Part shown: in pieces, positions 27,475 to 36,396 of the stretch
Layout of the letters: each line of letters starts with the position of its first letter
Position numbering within the stretch: position 1 is the stretch's first letter
Source of the DNA: Bradyrhizobium sp. ARR65
Lineage (GTDB): Bacteria > Pseudomonadota > Alphaproteobacteria > Rhizobiales > Xanthobacteraceae
Length of the DNA stretch: 64,000 nt
Direction of reading: 5' to 3'
NCBI RefSeq assembly: GCF_000472385.1
Contig: NZ_AWZU01000006.1
Span: 124,108 to 188,107 of the forward strand
Made by a program: the position numbers and the translations under genes
Notes under the pieces: model-generated
What the model was told of the DNA's origin: nothing
Seen by the model: the letters and a program-made list of their open reading frames with translations, nothing else
Database searches by the model: none

Positions 27475-28785
27475 TCATTGAGGCGTTCGCCGCATCGACA
27501 CATGGCGTACGAGCACCATGCCCCCGATCGAAATCACGATCAGGCAGACCGCATACCAGAGGCTCGATGCGAAACTTCCACTGAGATCCCTGAGCACGCC
27601 GACGACGGAGGGGCTGACGGCGGAGGCCAAAATCCCGGCGGAGCTGATCAAGGCGATGCCGGCGGGCCGTCCTCGTTCCGACAGCACGGAAGCGGGCACA
27701 GTCCAGAAAATGACCATGGCCGTGAACGCGCCCGCTGTCGCAAGGATCAAGCCGAGCATGCGCAGCGGCAGTTCGCCGAATGCGATGACCGCGATCCATC
27801 CCAGCCCCGTGACCACGGCCGGAGCCACGTAGTGGAAGAAGCGTTCGCCGGCCACGTCGGAGCGCGCACTCCAGATCGGCATGGCGAGCACGGTGATAGC
27901 GGCGGGCAGTGCGCTGAGCAGGCCGATGGTCGCATAGTTGCCGTGGCTGAAGACCGCTTCGCGGACGATTTGCGGCGTCCAGGTCGCCATCGTATTCAAC
28001 GAGGTCACCAGGCCGAAATAGGACAGGCAGAGCAGCAAGACCGGAATACTGGTCATCTCGGCCCAGATGTTCTTCCTCGGCTGGACGGCAGTATCGAGTT
28101 GAGCGGCAAGCAGCGCTTTCTCCTCCGCGCTCAGCCAGCGCGCCTGTGCGGGCGAAGGATCGAGATAGAACCAGGCGATCACGCCGAGCAGCACGGCAGG
28201 CAGTCCCTCGATGAGAAACAGCCAGCGCCAGCCCGAGAGTCCCAAAATCCCATGCATGTCGAGGATGAAGCCGGACAGCGTCGCGCCGAACGCAATCGTT
28301 ACGGGCTGCGCCACCATGAAGATGGCGGTGGCACGCGCGCGCCAGGCGGGCGGAAGCCAGTAGGTCATGTAGAGCAGGATTCCCGGAAGGAAACCGGCCT
28401 CGGCCACGCCGACGAGGAAGCGGATCCAATAGAGACTATGCGGGCCGGCAGCGAACATCGTCGCCGCGGAGGCGAGCCCCCAGCTCACCATGATCCTCGG
28501 AATCCAGCGATGCGCGCCATATCGTACCAGCAAGAGGTTGCTCGGCACCTCGCACAGCACATAGCCGATGTAGAACACGGTGTTGGCGAAGCCGAACGTC
28601 GTCGGCGTCAACCCGAGCTCCTTGTTCATCGAGAGCGCGGCGAAGCCGATATTGATGCGGTCGAGGTAGGAAACGACATAGAGCACGAACAGGAACGGCA
28701 CGAGGTGCCAGAACACGCGTCTGATGACCTGTTCGTGGCGATCGACCGCAACGCCTTGCGCGCCTGCCAACGAGGCTTGGCTCAT
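27475..28785 (-). CDS. MFS transporter, anion:cation symporter (ACS) type
   Basis: This 436-residue protein has twelve predicted membrane helices. The first-helix motif VVSYLDRINIGFAALSMNKE and the loop FWLVGxAEAGFxPG-like segment (IRFLVGVAEAGFLPGILLYM) mark the ACS family, which imports organic anions such as aromatic acids, phthalate or sugar acids by proton symport. It follows the FAD monooxygenase gene on the same strand after 35 bases, so the two are likely one operon. The pairing suggests import and then hydroxylation of one aromatic acid. The exact substrate cannot be read from sequence. Confidence 0.9.
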   Translation of the reverse strand: MSQASLAGAQGVAVDRHEQVIRRVFWHLVPFLFVLYVVSYLDRINIGFAALSMNKELGLTPTTFGFANTVFYIGYVLCEVPSNLLLVRYGAHRWIPRIMVSWGLASAATMFAAGPHSLYWIRFLVGVAEAGFLPGILLYMTYWLPPAWRARATAIFMVAQPVTIAFGATLSGFILDMHGILGLSGWRWLFLIEGLPAVLLGVIAWFYLDPSPAQARWLSAEEKALLAAQLDTAVQPRKNIWAEMTSIPVLLLCLSYFGLVTSLNTMATWTPQIVREAVFSHGNYATIGLLSALPAAITVLAMPIWSARSDVAGERFFHYVAPAVVTGLGWIAVIAFGELPLRMLGLILATAGAFTAMVIFWTVPASVLSERGRPAGIALISSAGILASAVSPSVVGVLRDLSGSFASSLWYAVCLIVISIGGMVLVRHVSMRRTPQ

Positions 28786-28820
28786 TTGGTCCTCCCCGGT
28801 TCAATTGATTGGCGGCCCTT

Positions 28821-30500
28821 TCAGGCCGCGCGTTGTTTTTGCCCGCCTTGGGCCGCGCCTCTGATCAGGTCGATCAGGGCGGACGGTTCGGCGGGTAACG
28901 CATCGCCGCGCCATGCCACGTGCTGGTCGGGGCGGGATAGCACCAGCTTTTGCGGATAAAGCGCGTTCAGCTCCTCATCGCCGGCTTGTACGTCGAGAAC
29001 CGCAAAAGGCACCTTGCGCGCCGCGGCGGCCGCGACCAGCGCATCGACGTGGACGGCAGGATCGAAGCGCAGCAGCGTGTATCCGGGGGCGAGCGCGTCA
29101 TAGAGCGAGCACCCGTCGCGAAGCCAGATGTGAGGCGTGCGGCAGCCGGGCACGGTGGAGGGGGTGAAGTCGTAGAGCGTATAGCCGGGTTGCTTCTCGC
29201 CGTCATAGGCGATGATCGGCGAGCGGTCGTAGAAATAGCCGAAGTTCAGCCCGCCGCAGCAATATTGGTTGACGTTGAGGTCATAGAGCTCGCGTCCGAA
29301 CCGGGCACGAAGCGCGTCGCCTTGCGGGCCAGGAGCTTCGATATCGCCGGGGACCGCGGCGCGCTGTTTGCTCAGGGCGATTGCATGATCCATCGCGAAA
29401 TAGGAGACCTGCTCGGTGATCGGCAGCCGCTCGGCTTCATAGGCGTCGAGGATGTCGGGGGCGGCCCAGCCCTGCAGCACCGCTGAGATCAGCCAGGTCA
29501 GATCGGTGACATCGGCAATGCCCGCGTTCATGCCGTAGCCCGCCATCGGCACCCACAGATGGGCGGCGTCGCCGCCGATGAAGACGCGCCGGTCCCTGAA
29601 GCGGTCCGCCACCAGGCGCCGGCCGATCCAGTCTTCCTTGCTGATGATCTCGTAGTCGAAATCCGAACCGACGCCGAGGATCAAGCGAATGCAGGCATCG
29701 CGGTCGACAGTGTTGAAGTCGGTCTCATCTGGCCTGAGATAATTGTGGATCAGCCAGGTCTCGCGGCCGTCGATCGCATACATGTTGCCGGAGCGGCGCG
29801 GATTGACCGAGAAAGTGGCCCAAGCCGGCTTCTCTTTCATCAGGCGGAGCAGGCGCGGCGCCCTGATGAAGGTCGACTGTACGCGCTGGACCACGGCATC
29901 GCCCGCAAGCTTGGCGCCGATCGCCGCGCGAATGGTCGATTTCCCGCCGTCGCAGCCGATGAGATATTGGCAGCTCACCGATCTGGTTTCGCCGCTGTCG
30001 AGGTCACGAATAGTGGCGATGACGCCATCCTGGAGCTGGCGGATGCCCGCCACCTCGGCGCGATTGAGAATCGAAACGCCCGGCAATGCGTCCGCATGCC
30101 GGAACAGGATCGGCTCGAGATAGATCTGGTTGATGCGATGCGGCGGCTCCGGCGTCGGCCACCATCCGTCCGGTCCGCTTTTGTCGCTGTAGCGCTCGGC
30201 CCGGCAGGGAATGGGAATGCGCGCCAGCTCCGTGCCGGTCGCGGTCGTGCGATAGGAGACGTCATTGGGATAGTCGGGCGGAAGCCCGGCGTTCCTTAGC
30301 GCACCTGCGACGCCGAGCCGGCGGAATATCTCCATCGAGCGCGCGGAGACGTGGTTGCATTTCACGTTCGGCGGCTCGCCGCGGTGCCGCCGCTCCACCA
30401 CCATGACCTCGATGCCGCGCCAGGCGAGATCGATGGCTGCGGTCAATCCGACCGGTCCTGCGCCGACAATCAGCACCGGCGCGTCAAAGCGTGCGGACAT
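28821..30500 (-). CDS. FAD-dependent aromatic monooxygenase (PheA/TfdB family)
   Basis: This 559-residue flavoprotein hydroxylase inserts one oxygen atom into an aromatic ring using NAD(P)H. The FAD motifs are an N-terminal Rossmann loop (VLIVGAGPVGLTAAIDLAWR), the DG motif (YLIGCDGGKSTIRAAIG), and the GD motif (RVFIGGDAAHLWVPMAGYGM). A C-terminal thioredoxin-like domain (about 415-550) is typical of phenol hydroxylase and MhpA-like enzymes. It is divergent from a LysR gene across 101 bases, the usual arrangement for a regulator of its own target. The substrate is unknown; 3-hydroxyphenylpropionate, phenols and related compounds are all possible. Confidence 0.9.
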   Translation of the reverse strand: MSARFDAPVLIVGAGPVGLTAAIDLAWRGIEVMVVERRHRGEPPNVKCNHVSARSMEIFRRLGVAGALRNAGLPPDYPNDVSYRTTATGTELARIPIPCRAERYSDKSGPDGWWPTPEPPHRINQIYLEPILFRHADALPGVSILNRAEVAGIRQLQDGVIATIRDLDSGETRSVSCQYLIGCDGGKSTIRAAIGAKLAGDAVVQRVQSTFIRAPRLLRLMKEKPAWATFSVNPRRSGNMYAIDGRETWLIHNYLRPDETDFNTVDRDACIRLILGVGSDFDYEIISKEDWIGRRLVADRFRDRRVFIGGDAAHLWVPMAGYGMNAGIADVTDLTWLISAVLQGWAAPDILDAYEAERLPITEQVSYFAMDHAIALSKQRAAVPGDIEAPGPQGDALRARFGRELYDLNVNQYCCGGLNFGYFYDRSPIIAYDGEKQPGYTLYDFTPSTVPGCRTPHIWLRDGCSLYDALAPGYTLLRFDPAVHVDALVAAAAARKVPFAVLDVQAGDEELNALYPQKLVLSRPDQHVAWRGDALPAEPSALIDLIRGAAQGGQKQRAA

Positions 30501-30601
30501 CCGCGATCCTTCCCCGTCTCAGGCTTGTCGTTCGTTTCGAGCCGTTGAAGGTAGGGAGCGTCGGAAATAAAATACACTTGATAATTTCCATGGCCTCATA
30601 A

Positions 30602-31570
30602 ATGAAAATCATAAATCCAACGCTCCATCAGATCGAGGCGTTCGTGCTGGCGTGCCATCTCGGCAGCATCACCGCGGCGGCCGAGCGGATGCGGCTGACC
30701 CAATCGGCCGTCAGCATCCTGCTGCGCCAGCTCGAGCGCGGCCTGGGCACGCGGCTGCTCGACCGCACCACGCGGTCATTGCGCCCCACCGCGGCGGGTC
30801 TGGAGATGCTTCCGCGGGCCGAGCGGATGCTGCGCGATCGCGATCATCTGGTCAGTTCGGTGCGGGCGATCCGCGATGTGGAACGGGGCAGGCTGAGCTT
30901 CGCCGCGACGGCGGCGGCCGCTTCCGCGCTGATGCCGGCGATCCTCGCGCAATTCACGCGCTCGCATCCCGAGGTCGAAATCATGATGCAGGACGTCGCG
31001 CCGGATCAATTGGTGCCCAAGGTGCTCGCAGAGGAAGTCGAATTCAGCATCGGAACGGTGAATGCCAGCTCGAACGAGCTCGCGTTGGAGACGCTGGTCA
31101 GCGACCGCCTGAGCGCGATCTGCCGGCGCGAGCATCCGATCGCGGCGCGCCGCTCGCTGTCCTGGGAGGAGGCGATCGAGGAGCCCTGTATCAGCGTGGT
31201 GCCCGGTAGCGGCATCCGCGAACTGATCGAGCGCACGCTGACGCCGAGGGGCAAGCAATTCAAACCGCGCTGGGAGGTGGCGTTCCTGACGACCGCGCTG
31301 TCCATGACGGCGCATGGGCTCGGCATCTCCATCCTGCCTGGCTATCTGGTGCCGCACCTGCAATATCCCGCGCTGGTCGCCGTGCCGCTCCGCAATCCGG
31401 TGGTGCGCAGGAATCTGTCGGCCATCTCGCGCACCGGCCGGTCGCTGTCGCCGGCGGCTCGCGCATTCATCGACCTGATCAAGCGGATGAGCGCAAGCAC
31501 CGAGGCTGATCGGACGGAGGCGCCTGAGCGCTCGCGCGCCGCTGCGAGGGGGCGGCCGCGCCGGCGCTGA
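30602..31570 (+). CDS. LysR-family regulator of the monooxygenase/MFS cluster
   Basis: This 322-residue transcription factor has an N-terminal winged helix-turn-helix (LACHLGSITAAAERMRLTQS, then AVSILLRQLERGLGTRLLDR). A LysR substrate-binding domain follows from about residue 95 (RGRLSFAATAAAASALMPAI). The C-terminal tail (about 295-322) is basic and low-complexity (SRAAARGRPRRR), which is unusual. It is divergent from the FAD monooxygenase and 102 bases upstream of the enolase-superfamily gene, so it probably controls both directions in response to a pathway compound. The ligand is unknown. Confidence 0.92.
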   Translation: MKIINPTLHQIEAFVLACHLGSITAAAERMRLTQSAVSILLRQLERGLGTRLLDRTTRSLRPTAAGLEMLPRAERMLRDRDHLVSSVRAIRDVERGRLSFAATAAAASALMPAILAQFTRSHPEVEIMMQDVAPDQLVPKVLAEEVEFSIGTVNASSNELALETLVSDRLSAICRREHPIAARRSLSWEEAIEEPCISVVPGSGIRELIERTLTPRGKQFKPRWEVAFLTTALSMTAHGLGISILPGYLVPHLQYPALVAVPLRNPVVRRNLSAISRTGRSLSPAARAFIDLIKRMSASTEADRTEAPERSRAAARGRPRRR

Positions 31571-31671
31571 TCTGGTTCCAATCTCATCGGACTGAGAATT
31601 TCGCCGCGCGCGATTGCAGCGCGGCTCACGTCAGCCTAACCTCCGCCAAAAACAAGACGGGTGGAAGCGCA

Positions 31672-32760
31672 ATGGCACGCATCAAGTCGCTTGAGACCGG
31701 GCACTACAAAATCCCTCTTTCCGTCACGCTGTCCGACAGCACGCATGGCAAGATCAGTGCCTTTGAGCTGATCACGTTGCGCGTCCGCAGCACCGATAGC
31801 GTCGAGGGCGTCGGTTACACCTATACGGTCGGCCGCAACGGCGGCGCGATCGCGGATATTCTTAGGCGCGAAATTCCAGCGCTGGTCGAGGGCCGCGAGG
31901 CCGACGATACCGAAGCCATCTGGCAACATGTCTGGTGGGCGCTGCACTATGGCGGGCGCGGCGGGCCGACCGTGCTGGCCCTCTCGGCGCTCGATATTGC
32001 GCTGTGGGACCTGAAGGCGAACCGCGCGACCCTGCCGTTGTGGCGCCTGCTCGGCGGCTTCGATCGTCGGGTGCCGTGTTACGCCGGCGGCATCGACCTC
32101 GATCTATCGGTCGAGGCGCTGCTGACGCAGACCGACGACAATCTGCGCAAGGGCTTTCGCGCCATCAAGATGAAAGTGGGCCGGCCGGACCTCGGCTCCG
32201 ATGTCGCGCGTGTGCGTGCGATGCGCGAGCATCTCGGCGACGGCTTTCCGCTGATGGCGGACGCCAACATGAAATGGACGGTTGAGGAAGCCGTTCGCGC
32301 CGCGCGCGCCTTGCGGCCCTTCGATCTCACCTGGCTCGAGGAGCCGATCATTCCCGATGATGTCGCGGGACATGCTCGTATCATTGCGGCCGGCGGCGTG
32401 CCGATCGCGGCCGGCGAGAACTTGCGCACGCTCTGGGAGTTCAAGAACTACATCGCGAGGGGCGCGGTGTCCTATCCCGAGCCCGATGTCACCAATTGCG
32501 GCGGCATCACTGCGTTCATGAAGATCGCGCGGCTTGCGGAAGCATTCAACCTGCCGGTGACCAGCCACGGCGCACACGACATCACGGTGCATCTGCTCGC
32601 GGCCTGTCCGAACCGCTCCTATCTGGAAGCGCACGGCTTTGGCCTGGATCGCTATATCGAGCACCCTCTCACGCTCCAAGACGGCATGGCGCTGGCGCCG
32701 ACGCGCCCCGGCCATGGCCTCAATTTCGACTGGAGCGCACTGGCGCAGCTTGCGGCGTGA
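31672..32760 (+). CDS. Mandelate racemase/muconate lactonizing enzyme family protein
   Basis: This 362-residue enolase-superfamily enzyme abstracts a proton next to a carboxylate with a magnesium-bound enediolate. The capping domain is residues 1-125 and the barrel runs from about 130. Catalytic and metal residues are visible: lysine pair KMK in FRAIKMKVGRPDLG, metal ligands in LMADANMKW, WLEEPIIPDD and IAAGENLR, and the histidine in VTSHGAHDI. The Kx K plus His arrangement fits the mandelate racemase subgroup, which includes acid-sugar dehydratases, rather than muconate cycloisomerase. With the aromatic monooxygenase and MFS genes next door, the substrate is open. Confidence 0.88.
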   Translation: MARIKSLETGHYKIPLSVTLSDSTHGKISAFELITLRVRSTDSVEGVGYTYTVGRNGGAIADILRREIPALVEGREADDTEAIWQHVWWALHYGGRGGPTVLALSALDIALWDLKANRATLPLWRLLGGFDRRVPCYAGGIDLDLSVEALLTQTDDNLRKGFRAIKMKVGRPDLGSDVARVRAMREHLGDGFPLMADANMKWTVEEAVRAARALRPFDLTWLEEPIIPDDVAGHARIIAAGGVPIAAGENLRTLWEFKNYIARGAVSYPEPDVTNCGGITAFMKIARLAEAFNLPVTSHGAHDITVHLLAACPNRSYLEAHGFGLDRYIEHPLTLQDGMALAPTRPGHGLNFDWSALAQLAA

Positions 32761-32796
32761 GCGGCGGTTGGGAAAGCTTCTAGTTTCAAGTCAACC

Positions 32797-32815
32797 CCGT
32801 CATCCACGATGACGG
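32797..32815 (+). terminator. Hairpin after the enolase-superfamily gene
   Basis: CCGTCATC-CAC-GATGACGG pairs perfectly over eight bases, 37 bases after the stop codon. No T-run follows, so it is a candidate 3' end structure only. Confidence 0.35.
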
Positions 32816-32949
32816 ATCGAGATAGCACCCGGTTTAGTGGCGCGATTATTGGGATTCGAGATCGCGCCGCCTATTCATCACCATGATACCAGGGCTCATG
32901 TGCTGGCACGAACCCTGCATAAGCCTGGTTGACCGGGTATCCTTCATCA

Positions 32950-33177
32950 ATGAGACCAATAATGCTTGTTACTCTTGTCGCAGTTCTCTGCAACGCGCAG
33001 CTCTGTCTGGAGAAAGTCGTGACCAACAGCGAGCAGTCGGGCATCACCATGTCCGCCTGCGCTTCAACTGCACAAATTGGTATTGCCGATTGGCTTTCAA
33101 AAAGTCCGTATCACGAATGGCATTTGGAGAGCTACAAATGCGTGCTCGGCAAATACACGCCCAAGCGCGACGCGTGA
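32950..33177 (+). CDS. Small cysteine-containing protein of unknown function
   Basis: A 75-residue protein opens with a short hydrophobic segment (MRPIMLVTLVAVLCNAQLCL) and then reads ITMSACASTAQIGIADWLSK and WHLESYKCVLGKYTPKRDA. There are four cysteines. The pattern resembles small Bradyrhizobium proteins I remember as uncharacterised, but I cannot name a family. The hydrophobic start could be a signal or anchor. The ATG at 32950 is preferred over 32929 because the hydrophobic segment begins there. It is convergent with the next secreted protein gene. Confidence 0.5.
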   Translation: MRPIMLVTLVAVLCNAQLCLEKVVTNSEQSGITMSACASTAQIGIADWLSKSPYHEWHLESYKCVLGKYTPKRDA

Positions 33178-33277
33178 AATTGCGCGCGACAGGCTTGATC
33201 GAGACAAGTTTCCAACCATCACTGTCCGCCGTGCGGCGCGCGCTGCCCGCGCTGCAGGGATGAGGTAGCCAAGGCCG

Positions 33278-33601
33278 CTAGATCTTCTGCATCTCCGTGA
33301 ACCATCTGCCGCTGTAGGGGCCGATATAGGTGCCGCTCTGCATGCACTGCGCTTTCGCGGCCGTGCACATCGGCACCCTGTCGGGTCGCGAGCTGGAGAA
33401 GCGGATGCAGGAGGCGGCATAGGCGCTGCAGCTACGAGGGATTTGCGCGCGCAGCACCGACATCCTGTAGCGGTAGGAGCGGCCGCCATCGGAGGACTGG
33501 CAGCATTTGCCGTCCATCCTGGTGGCGGATGCGGTCGTGATGTCGATCGACCAGACGGCGCCCGACAGCGCGATCGACAGAATGACGGCGAGTGACTTCA
33601 T
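33278..33601 (-). CDS. Small secreted six-cysteine protein
   Basis: This 107-residue protein has a signal peptide (MKSLAVILSIALSGAVWSID, cleavage probably after ASA near residue 26). Six cysteines follow in the mature part (GKCCQSSDG, RSCSAYAASC, MCTAAKAQCM), so disulfide bonds in the periplasm or outside are likely. The ending GTYIGPYSGRWFTEMQ recurs in uncharacterised rhizobial secreted proteins as far as I remember. Function is unknown. It follows the DUF1501 gene on the same strand after 32 bases and may be part of that transcript. Confidence 0.65.
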   Translation of the reverse strand: MKSLAVILSIALSGAVWSIDITTASATRMDGKCCQSSDGGRSYRYRMSVLRAQIPRSCSAYAASCIRFSSSRPDRVPMCTAAKAQCMQSGTYIGPYSGRWFTEMQKI

Positions 33602-33633
33602 TGCATGCTTCCTTCGTTGTTCACTTCAAGATC

Positions 33634-34875
33634 TCAGCCGACAAGCCCGGACATCGGTGCAACATCGCTGCTGTCCGGAAACACGCTGCTTGCCAGGGCG
33701 CGTTCCTCAACGCGCAGGTGATCCCTCAAAAGCCCCTTGAGCACGGCGCGCAGATCGGTAGTGGGTTTCAGGTCGCGCCCTTCGTAAAGCTGCTCCACCT
33801 TGAGGCCGGGCCAGTCGGCGATCACGCGCCCGCCGTTCAGCGCGCCGCCGGCGAGAAGAGCGACGGTGGCCGTGCCGTGATCGGTGCCATAGGTGCCGTT
33901 GATGCGCGCGGTACGGCCGAACTCGGTGACGATGGCGACCACGGTCTCGCGCCAGGCGTCTGCCATATTGCTCTCGATCGCGGCAATCGCGCCGTCGAGC
34001 GCGCCGAGCAGATTGTGGAGCTGGCCTGCGGCGGCGCCCTCGTTGATATGCGTATCCCATCCGACGAAACCGAGCGCGCCGACGCGCGGACCGTCGGCCT
34101 TCGCGAGAAAGCGCGCGGCGGTGCCGGCGGCTTCCGCGAAATAGGCGCGTACGCGCGCGATGGGCGGCAGCGCCGGCGACTCATTGTTCGCCATCGGATC
34201 CTCGATGCCGGCACCGCCGAGCGCGGTCAGCCGCATCCGCGCCTGAAGCGCAACGGCGAGCTTGGGATCGGTGTGCTGATAGAGTTCGAGCAGGCGCGCG
34301 GCCGTATCGCCGCTCGCGGCAAGCAGCTTCTGCGGCACCCACGACAGCACCGGCGCCTTGCCGCGCACCACCAGAGGCGTCACCGCACCGACTCCGAAGG
34401 CGGCGGCCCCGCTCGGATTGACCCGGCCCTCCGGTTGCAGCGCGAGGAGCGCGCGATTGAGCCAGCCGCTGTCGACCGCGCCGGGCCGCACGAATCCGCT
34501 CTCCAGAACATCCTGGCCATCGAAATGGGAGCGCTCGCGATAGGGCGTTGCGGTCGCGTGCACGATGGCAGCCTGCTTCGCCTGATAGAGCCGCTGCAGG
34601 TTCGGCATCGCCGGATTGAGCGCGAAGAAGTTGTCGAGCGGCAAGGCAGGCGTCTTGCCATCGAGCACCAGCGCGCGCTCGCCGCGCAACGCGATCCAGT
34701 CGGGATCGCCGACCGGCGCGACCGTGGCCAGCCCGTCCAGCGCGCCCCGCAACACGATCACCAGCATGCGCGGATCGCGCCCTTCGGCGCGGGCCAGCCT
34801 TGGCAATTGCGTCCACGCAAACAAGGCGCCGGAGCCGATCAGCACTTCGCGGCGGCTCACCAGGTGAAAACCCAT
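33634..34875 (-). CDS. DUF1501 protein with twin-arginine-type signal
   Basis: This 413-residue exported protein belongs to DUF1501, a family in the alkaline-phosphatase-like superfamily of unknown reaction. The N-terminus carries a twin-arginine signal (SRREVLIGSGALFAW, cleavage near LARAEG), so it is probably folded before export. Family marks are MLVIVLRGALDGLATVAPVG, FALNPAMPNLQRLYQAKQAA and a C-terminal VTEFGRTARINGTYGTDHGT. AGGAGG sits five bases before the ATG at 34875, which decides this start over the GTG at 34881. It follows the DUF1800 gene almost without gap, a pairing conserved in many bacteria. Confidence 0.9.
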   Translation of the reverse strand: MGFHLVSRREVLIGSGALFAWTQLPRLARAEGRDPRMLVIVLRGALDGLATVAPVGDPDWIALRGERALVLDGKTPALPLDNFFALNPAMPNLQRLYQAKQAAIVHATATPYRERSHFDGQDVLESGFVRPGAVDSGWLNRALLALQPEGRVNPSGAAAFGVGAVTPLVVRGKAPVLSWVPQKLLAASGDTAARLLELYQHTDPKLAVALQARMRLTALGGAGIEDPMANNESPALPPIARVRAYFAEAAGTAARFLAKADGPRVGALGFVGWDTHINEGAAAGQLHNLLGALDGAIAAIESNMADAWRETVVAIVTEFGRTARINGTYGTDHGTATVALLAGGALNGGRVIADWPGLKVEQLYEGRDLKPTTDLRAVLKGLLRDHLRVEERALASSVFPDSSDVAPMSGLVG

Positions 34876-34877
34876 CG

Positions 34878-36323
34878 TCACCTCCTCTGAAAATCCGCCG
34901 ACATGAACAGGAGCGCCAGTGCCTGCTGGCGGCTTTCGGCGCGACCGACCGCCTGCTTCACCTCGGCTGCGACGCAGGATCCGAGGACGTTCTCGATGAC
35001 ATGCTCGGGATCAACCTTGCCCGCGATCCGTTCGGCAAAAGTGTTGGCAATATCGAGCCGCCGTCCCATGCCGTCGATCCAGCTCGCCTCGTCGTCGGGA
35101 AAGCCCTTCGGCGAGGACGGGCGCCACAACGGCTCGCCCAGCAGCGCTTGCCCGCCGGTGAACCGCTCGGGATCAGCCTGGGTGAGGCCGGCGGCGCGCA
35201 CGATCGAGATGAGCCATTCGCTCGGGCGCTTCAACTTGCCGCGTGGCTCCGTCCAAGCTTCTGGTGATGAGACCATCGTCCTGGCGACTTCCTTGAGGTC
35301 GCCTGACGTATCGAGAAAGGTCTTGGTCATCGCATCGACCAGTGCCTGCGGCGGCGTGTCGGCGATGAAGTGGCGCGCGAGCTTGCTCGCCACATGCGTC
35401 GCGGTCGCGGGATGGATGGCGAGATCGCGCAGCACCGCGCGCCCCTGCTCGACCCCGTCCTGCTCGTAGGACTTGCCCAAGACCCTCTGCGCGCCCGGTT
35501 CGTGCAGGCGGGGGTTGAAGCTGAATTCGCCGCCATGCTCCGGATTGTCTCCAGGCGGCACCAGCGTCCAGCCGGTGAGCACATTGGCAAAGCTGATCAC
35601 GTCGTCCTGGGTGTAGCCGCTGCGTACACCGAGCGTGTGCAGTTCCAACGACTCGCGGGCCAAATTCTCATTCAGGCCGCGGCTGCGGTTGATGCCGGCA
35701 ACAGAGTTCGCGCCCATCGAGCCGAGATTGTCGAGATAGAACAGCATCGCCGGGTGGCTCTCCGCTGCCAGGAGCAGATCGGTGAAGGAGCCCAGCACGT
35801 GAGGGCGGATCGCCTCGCGCTCATAGCCGCCCGACATGCTCCTGATCTTGTCGGCGGAGATGCAGAAATGATTGGACCAGAACCAGACCAGCCGCTCGGT
35901 GAATCCGATGTTTGCGTTGAGCGCCGCCTCGGTCCGCAACTTTGCTTCATCCAGATAAATCCGCCGCCCCGGATCCGGCACCGCCTCGGCGGCGGTCTTT
36001 TGCGCCGCCTCGCTCATGCCTTGCGCAGCGCCCTCGGCCATCGCGGGGCCGGCTGACATCTGCTGCTTGCCGGCTTCCGTTTCAGCACGCGTGGCGACGA
36101 TCGCCTTGGCCTGGCGCCTCGCATTGGCGTCGGCGACCGCGCGGAATGCTTTCGCGCTGGTTGGCAAGGAGGATGCTGCCGCGGGGTAGGGCGGTGGATT
36201 ATCGAGTTCTGCCAGCAGCGCCGCGCGCGGGTCCGCCGCGATTGCGTCGATCGACCCGGGGCGCGGCCCCATGCCGAAGCGTTGAAGCGCGAAAACGGCA
36301 TCAGCCTTTACGGAACTGCTCAT
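34878..36323 (-). CDS. DUF1800 domain protein
   Basis: This 481-residue protein has the defining family elements: FALQRFGMGPRPGSIDAI near the start, ERLVWFWSNHFCIS, RGLNENLARESLELHTLGV, and VLTGWTLVPPG. DUF1800 proteins nearly always pair with DUF1501 partners and their reaction is unknown. I see no signal peptide, although the partner has one. A coiled, Ala/Gln/Glu-rich insert spans about residues 55-115. The stop codon lies next to the start of the DUF1501 gene, so the two are coupled. A dyad that could bind a BlaI-type repressor lies 74-92 bases upstream of its ATG. Confidence 0.92.
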   Translation of the reverse strand: MSSSVKADAVFALQRFGMGPRPGSIDAIAADPRAALLAELDNPPPYPAAASSLPTSAKAFRAVADANARRQAKAIVATRAETEAGKQQMSAGPAMAEGAAQGMSEAAQKTAAEAVPDPGRRIYLDEAKLRTEAALNANIGFTERLVWFWSNHFCISADKIRSMSGGYEREAIRPHVLGSFTDLLLAAESHPAMLFYLDNLGSMGANSVAGINRSRGLNENLARESLELHTLGVRSGYTQDDVISFANVLTGWTLVPPGDNPEHGGEFSFNPRLHEPGAQRVLGKSYEQDGVEQGRAVLRDLAIHPATATHVASKLARHFIADTPPQALVDAMTKTFLDTSGDLKEVARTMVSSPEAWTEPRGKLKRPSEWLISIVRAAGLTQADPERFTGGQALLGEPLWRPSSPKGFPDDEASWIDGMGRRLDIANTFAERIAGKVDPEHVIENVLGSCVAAEVKQAVGRAESRQQALALLFMSADFQRR

Positions 36324-36396
36324 GCGCGGTGCTCACAACATTTCAAGCGATGGCTTGCCGGCAGCCACCGGCTTTGACATTTGGTGACAAGCTGTA

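Noticed and set aside
30501-30601. A LysR site between the monooxygenase and its LysR gene
   Set aside because: Only an imperfect ATTT-N12-AAAT and a short ATGA-N3-TCAT over the start codon are visible; neither is convincing.
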